Source: Phocoena phocoena (taxonomy: Eukaryota > Chordata > Mammalia > Artiodactyla > Phocoenidae). Taken from it: a stretch of 64,000 nt of DNA. The DNA is taken from assembly GCF_963924675.1 (NCBI RefSeq), contig NC_089238.1, forward strand, positions 21,991,815-22,055,814, read 5' to 3'. The notes below the pieces were generated by a model. It worked only from the letters and a program-made list of their open reading frames with translations, did no database searches and was not told the origin of the DNA. Shown here one piece after another: positions 60,506-64,000 of this stretch. Both the position numbers and the translations under genes were made by a program. Position 1 is the first letter of the stretch. Each line of letters begins with the position of its first letter.

Positions 60506-63226
60506 GGGGGAGGAGTCAAGATGACAGAATAGGAAGTCATGGATTTCACCTCTCCTCACAAGCGCATGAAGAATACATCTACAAAAGGAACAGTTCTCAC
60601 AGATCACCTGTTGAACACTAGCAGAGGACCTTGAACACCTAAAAGGACAAGAAAAATCCCCACATAACTGTGTAGGATGATAGAAAAAATCGGAAATGGC
60701 ATGGGAGCAGCACCCCTGGGGGTTGCTGAAAGAGAGGAGAGATTCCTGCATGCAGGGAAGCATCCTCACAGCAGGGAGATCAACTGGGAGCGAGAGGGAG
60801 CTTCAAGAGATTGGAGTGGAATGCAACAACTGGTCTGTGGAAGGCAGGACAGAGTAAGACCTAGGTGCATGGCCCATGCCGCAGCCCTGAGCATCCCAGC
60901 TTGAATTGTGTATCTCCTGGTGTGTGTGGGGGTGCTGGAATGTGGGATTTCGAGAGTGGGTCCAGGAAGGGGACAGCTGTTGGCTGTGAAGAGATAGCCT
61001 GAAGGGATGGGAGTAAGGAACTCCACAACTGGGTAATTTGCAGAAGAAGCCAGGGACACCATAGAAGCAAGGTGCCATTTTTGAGTAGTGCGCAAGAGGC
61101 AGGGTCGCCATTGCAACCCCCTTCCCCATGCACCAGCCCCTGCCTGAGCAGTCTCACCCACCCCTCAAGCCAAAGGCTCCTCCAACTGTGCAGGCCCCGG
61201 CGGCCCAAGTGGCAACCCTACCAAGCTCCTTGGGCCATGCCTGTCCCAGTGGTCATGCCTAATGACGCCTCCACCCCTGCCTGCCTGTGTGGGCATACGT
61301 GCTCTGGGACATCTGGGAAGAGATGCTGGTAGGAGGAACAAACACAGAGGAGGTGCTGAAACCACAGCTGAGCCCCAGAGGTCATACAACTAAGGAAGAC
61401 AAACTGAAATCTCTCCTAGCAGCTACGTGAACCACAGAGTTACACCTCTGCTGACAGCTTCCTATACTCAGAACCTGTGGAACATCTGAATGGACAAAAC
61501 AAGCACTCCTGTAGCTGAGACAATTCTGGCTTTAACAGCTGTAGGCTTTGTGGGCATGTACACATGGAGATTGAGACAGTCCAAAGTCTGAGCTACCTCC
61601 ATTGCTCCCACAGCAGGTCCACGTGCATGACAAATGCAATCCTGGGACCTGACCTCAGTGGATCTGCACTGGTGGCCTGGTGAAAACAACACCTGAGAAC
61701 AATTTGCCTGCCTTCTCACAGTTAAGGTGGGACTGAGCAGTGTCAGCAACAGTGTACTTTGTGAGACTGCACAATGGGGAAAAGGGGTCACAACAGAGCA
61801 CACTCAGAGGTGAACAGTCCCAGAGAAGGAATACTCGGAGGCTTCTCTCCCAGTGGGAGTGCTCCAATCCCACCTAATTCACATGGAAGATCAGAAACAC
61901 AGCTAAGAAACTAATCTTGAGGCCTCTACTTCAACAACTAGGGACTACACCACGCCTCTGACAGGGCAGTGACAACCACAAAGGGGAGACCTCGCTCAAT
62001 ATCTACCTCAACCACAAGGGGGCAGACAGCAGAAGGAAGAGGAGCTACAATCCAGCAGCCTGCAGAAAGACCACAAACACAATAAGTTAGACAAAATTAG
62101 ATGACAGAGAAATCTCTTATGGACAAAGGAGCAAGATTAAAACTTACAAGAACAAATAAATGAAGAGGAGATAGGAAATCTATCTGAAATGGAATTCAGC
62201 ATAATGATAGTAAAGATGATCCAAGATCTCAGAAAAAGAATGGAGGCATAGATTGAGAAGATGCAAGGCAAGTTTAACAAATACCTAGAAGAACTAAAGA
62301 ACAAACAGAGATGACCAACACAATAACTGAAATGAAAAAAATACTCTAGAAGGAATCAATAGCAGAATAACTGAGGCAAAAAAAAAAACAGATAAGTGAG
62401 CTGGAAGACAGAATGGTGGGAATCACTGCCATGGAACAGAATAAAGAAAAATAAAAAGAAATGAGGACAGTCTCAGAGACCTTTGGGACGTTAAATGCAC
62501 TAACATTTGAATTATAGGTGTCCAAGAACAAGAGAAAGAGAAAGGGTCTGAGAAAATATTTGAGGAGATTATAGTCAAAAACTTCCTGAACATGGGAAAG
62601 GAAATAGTCACCCAAGTCCCAAGAAGTGCAGAAAGTCCCATGCAGGATAAACCCAGGGAGGAAAATGCCGAGACACATACTAATCAAACTAACAAAAATT
62701 AAATGCAAAGAAAATATATTAAATGCAACAAGGGAAAATCAACAAATAACATATAAGGGAGTCACCATAAGATTATCAACTGATTTTTCAGCAGAAACTC
62801 TGCAGGCCAGAAGGAAGTGGCATGATATAATCCAAGTAGTAAAAGGGAAAACCTACAACCAAGAATACTCTAACAAGAAAGCTCTCATTCAGATTTGACA
62901 GAGAAATCAAAACATTTACAAACAATCAAAAACTAAGAGAATTCAGCACCACTAAACCAGTCCTACACCAAATGCTAAAGGAAGTCCTTTAAGCAGGGGG
63001 AAAAAAGACCACAACTAGAAACAAGAAAATCACAAATGGGAACGCTAACTGGTAAAGGCAAACATACAGTAAAATCAGGAAATCATCCAAACACAAATAT
63101 GATATAAAAACCAGCAACAGTGAGAAGAGTACAAATGCAGGAAAAGGGAATTGCATTTGAAACGAAGAGACCAGCAAATTAAAACAACCTTGTATACATA
63201 TAGACTGCTTTATCAAAACCTCATGA
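60506..63226 (+). mobile_element. L1, sense, 5'UTR through ORF1 and beyond
   Basis: Begins with the L1 5' end motif GGGGAGGAGTCAAGATGACAG and 'gaatacatctacaaaaggaac', a cetartiodactyl L1 5'UTR. About 1.6 kb of 5'UTR is followed by a decayed ORF1 and then inter-ORF sequence. A younger L1 insertion interrupts it at 63,227; it resumes at 63,935 and leaves the window. ORF2 is not reached. Confidence 0.85.
62090..62992 (+). pseudogene. L1 ORF1 remnant (ORF1p RNA-binding protein)
   Basis: L1 ORF1p is a trimeric RNA-binding nucleic-acid chaperone needed for retrotransposition. Here only fragments translate. 62,626-62,898 encodes the RRM/C-terminal-domain part with the hallmark SAETLQARR and an upstream PRHILIKLTKIK-like stretch. 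After a stop at 62,898 the tail continues in another frame as STTKPVLHQMLKEVL, ending at the TAA at 62,990. The N-terminal coiled-coil part (62,090-62,600) has frameshifts and stops, for example GCATAG near 62,247. The copy cannot make a full-length protein. Confidence 0.8.
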
Positions 63227-63644
63227 GATTTGTTTTTCTCTTTCTGACATACTTCACTCTGTATGACAGACTCTAGAAAACAAATACCATATGTTAACAC
63301 ATATATATGGAATTTTAAAAAATGGTTCTGATGAACCTAGGGGTAGGACAGGAATAAAGACACAGACATAGAGATTGGACTTGAGGACACGGAGAGAGGA
63401 AGTGTGAGACCAGCAAATTAAAACAACCTTGTATACATATAGACTGCTTTATCAAAACCTCATGAGATTTGTTTTTCTCTTTCTGACATACTTCACGCTG
63501 TATGACAGACTCTAGAAAACAAATACCATATGTTAACACATATATATGGAATTTTAAAAAATGGTTCTGATGAACCTAGGGGTAGGACAGGAATAAAGAC
63601 ACAGACATAGAGATTGGACTTGAGGACACGGAGAGAGGAAGTGT
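63167..63644. repeat. 239-bp tandem duplication
   Basis: 63,167-63,405 and 63,406-63,644 are nearly identical (CACTCTGTATG versus CACGCTGTATG is one difference). Each copy spans host L1 sequence, the target duplication AAAACCTCATG, the inverted L1 piece and the start of the sense L1 3' end. The duplication therefore happened after the L1 insertion. Matching antisense frames 239 bp apart are by-products. Confidence 0.92.
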
Positions 63645-63923
63645 AAGCTGGGACAAAGTGAGAGAGTAGCATTGACATATATACACTACCAAATGTAAAA
63701 TAGATAGCTAGTGGGAAACAGCTGCATAGCACAGGGAGATCAGCTCAGTGCTTTGTGACCACCTAAAGAGGTGGGATAGGGAGGGTGAGAGGGAGACACA
63801 AGGGGGAGGAGATATGGGGCTATATATATACATATAGCTGATTCACTTTTTTATACAGTAGAAACTAAAACAACATTGTAAACAAATTATACTCCAATAA
63901 AGATGCTAAAAGAAGAAAAAAAA
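63227..63923 (+). mobile_element. 5'-truncated, twin-primed L1 3' end with target duplication
   Basis: About 50 bp of L1 in antisense (TTTTCTCTTTCTGACATAC) joins sense L1 from AAAACAAATACCATATG, which runs through ATGGTTCTGATGAACCTAGG to TATACTCCAATAAAGATG and a poly(A) near 63,915. The two parts are adjacent in a normal L1, and the joint shares AAACAAAT-like homology. An 11-bp target duplication AAAACCTCATG lies at 63,215-63,225 and 63,924-63,934. The 239-bp tandem duplication lengthened it afterwards. Confidence 0.88.
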
Positions 63924-63934
63924 AAAACCTCATG

Positions 63935-64000
63935 GGGAATGCAAACCAAACAACTACAATAGATATGCACACACAAAAGAAAAAAGAACCCAAACACAGC
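63935..64000 (+). mobile_element. Host L1 resumes after the nested insertion
   Basis: A-rich sequence GGGAATGCAAACCAAACAAC continues the interrupted L1 inter-ORF region to the window end. Confidence 0.6.

Noticed and set aside
60766..61208. Overlapping minus-strand frames of 108-131 codons in the L1 5'UTR
   Set aside because: They are antisense to a recognisable L1 5'UTR and have no family signature.

Overview
This window looks like repeat-dominated mammalian DNA and holds no intact protein-coding gene that I can support. The host is a cetartiodactyl and probably a whale or dolphin. Three things point there: a tRNA-derived CHR-type SINE, L1 copies with the cetartiodactyl 3' end, and a roughly 1.77-1.80 kb tandem repeat whose length fits what I recall of the common cetacean satellite. 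The species call is inference; no database was searched.

Layout. 1-1,750: a degenerate 24-bp minisatellite with a higher-order period near 1.24 kb. 1,751-4,775: old minus-strand L1 pieces, one SINE inserted into L1, and a short GC-rich unassigned stretch. 4,776-8,217: segment A, a 3.4 kb block that recurs in direct orientation as A' at 46,004-49,441. Between A and A' lies the centrepiece, a 37.8 kb macrosatellite (8,218-46,003). 49,442-49,614: short unassigned sequence. 49,615-54,884: a second, larger block of the 24-bp minisatellite. 54,885-55,355: a lone diverged module of the macrosatellite. 55,356-60,128: three copies of the ~1.78 kb satellite. 60,129-64,000: unassigned sequence, then a plus-strand L1 (5'UTR and broken ORF1) interrupted by a younger, 5'-inverted L1 that is itself caught in a 239-bp tandem duplication.

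The macrosatellite is built in three nested levels. The basic monomer is about 51-58 bp with a GTGGGCCCTCTG core. About eleven monomers form a ~596-bp module. Five full modules plus one 317-bp short module form a 3,297-bp higher-order unit. Twelve units are present, the last one partial. Units 1-3 have modules M1-M2-M3-M4-M5-M6. Units 6-11 have M1-M3-M4-M4'-M5-M6, so one module was lost and another duplicated without changing unit length. Units 4 and 5 are transitional and shorter. Shared variants show a two-unit block copied 6,594 bp downstream, and the outermost units keep variants absent from the interior. Each module begins with a CpG-containing inverted repeat resembling an RFX X-box, often followed directly by a CTCF-like motif. 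These motifs are the best candidates for a function and are untested.

The many open reading frames in the array and minisatellites are by-products of GC-rich, 3n-length repeats copied many times. I do not annotate them as genes.
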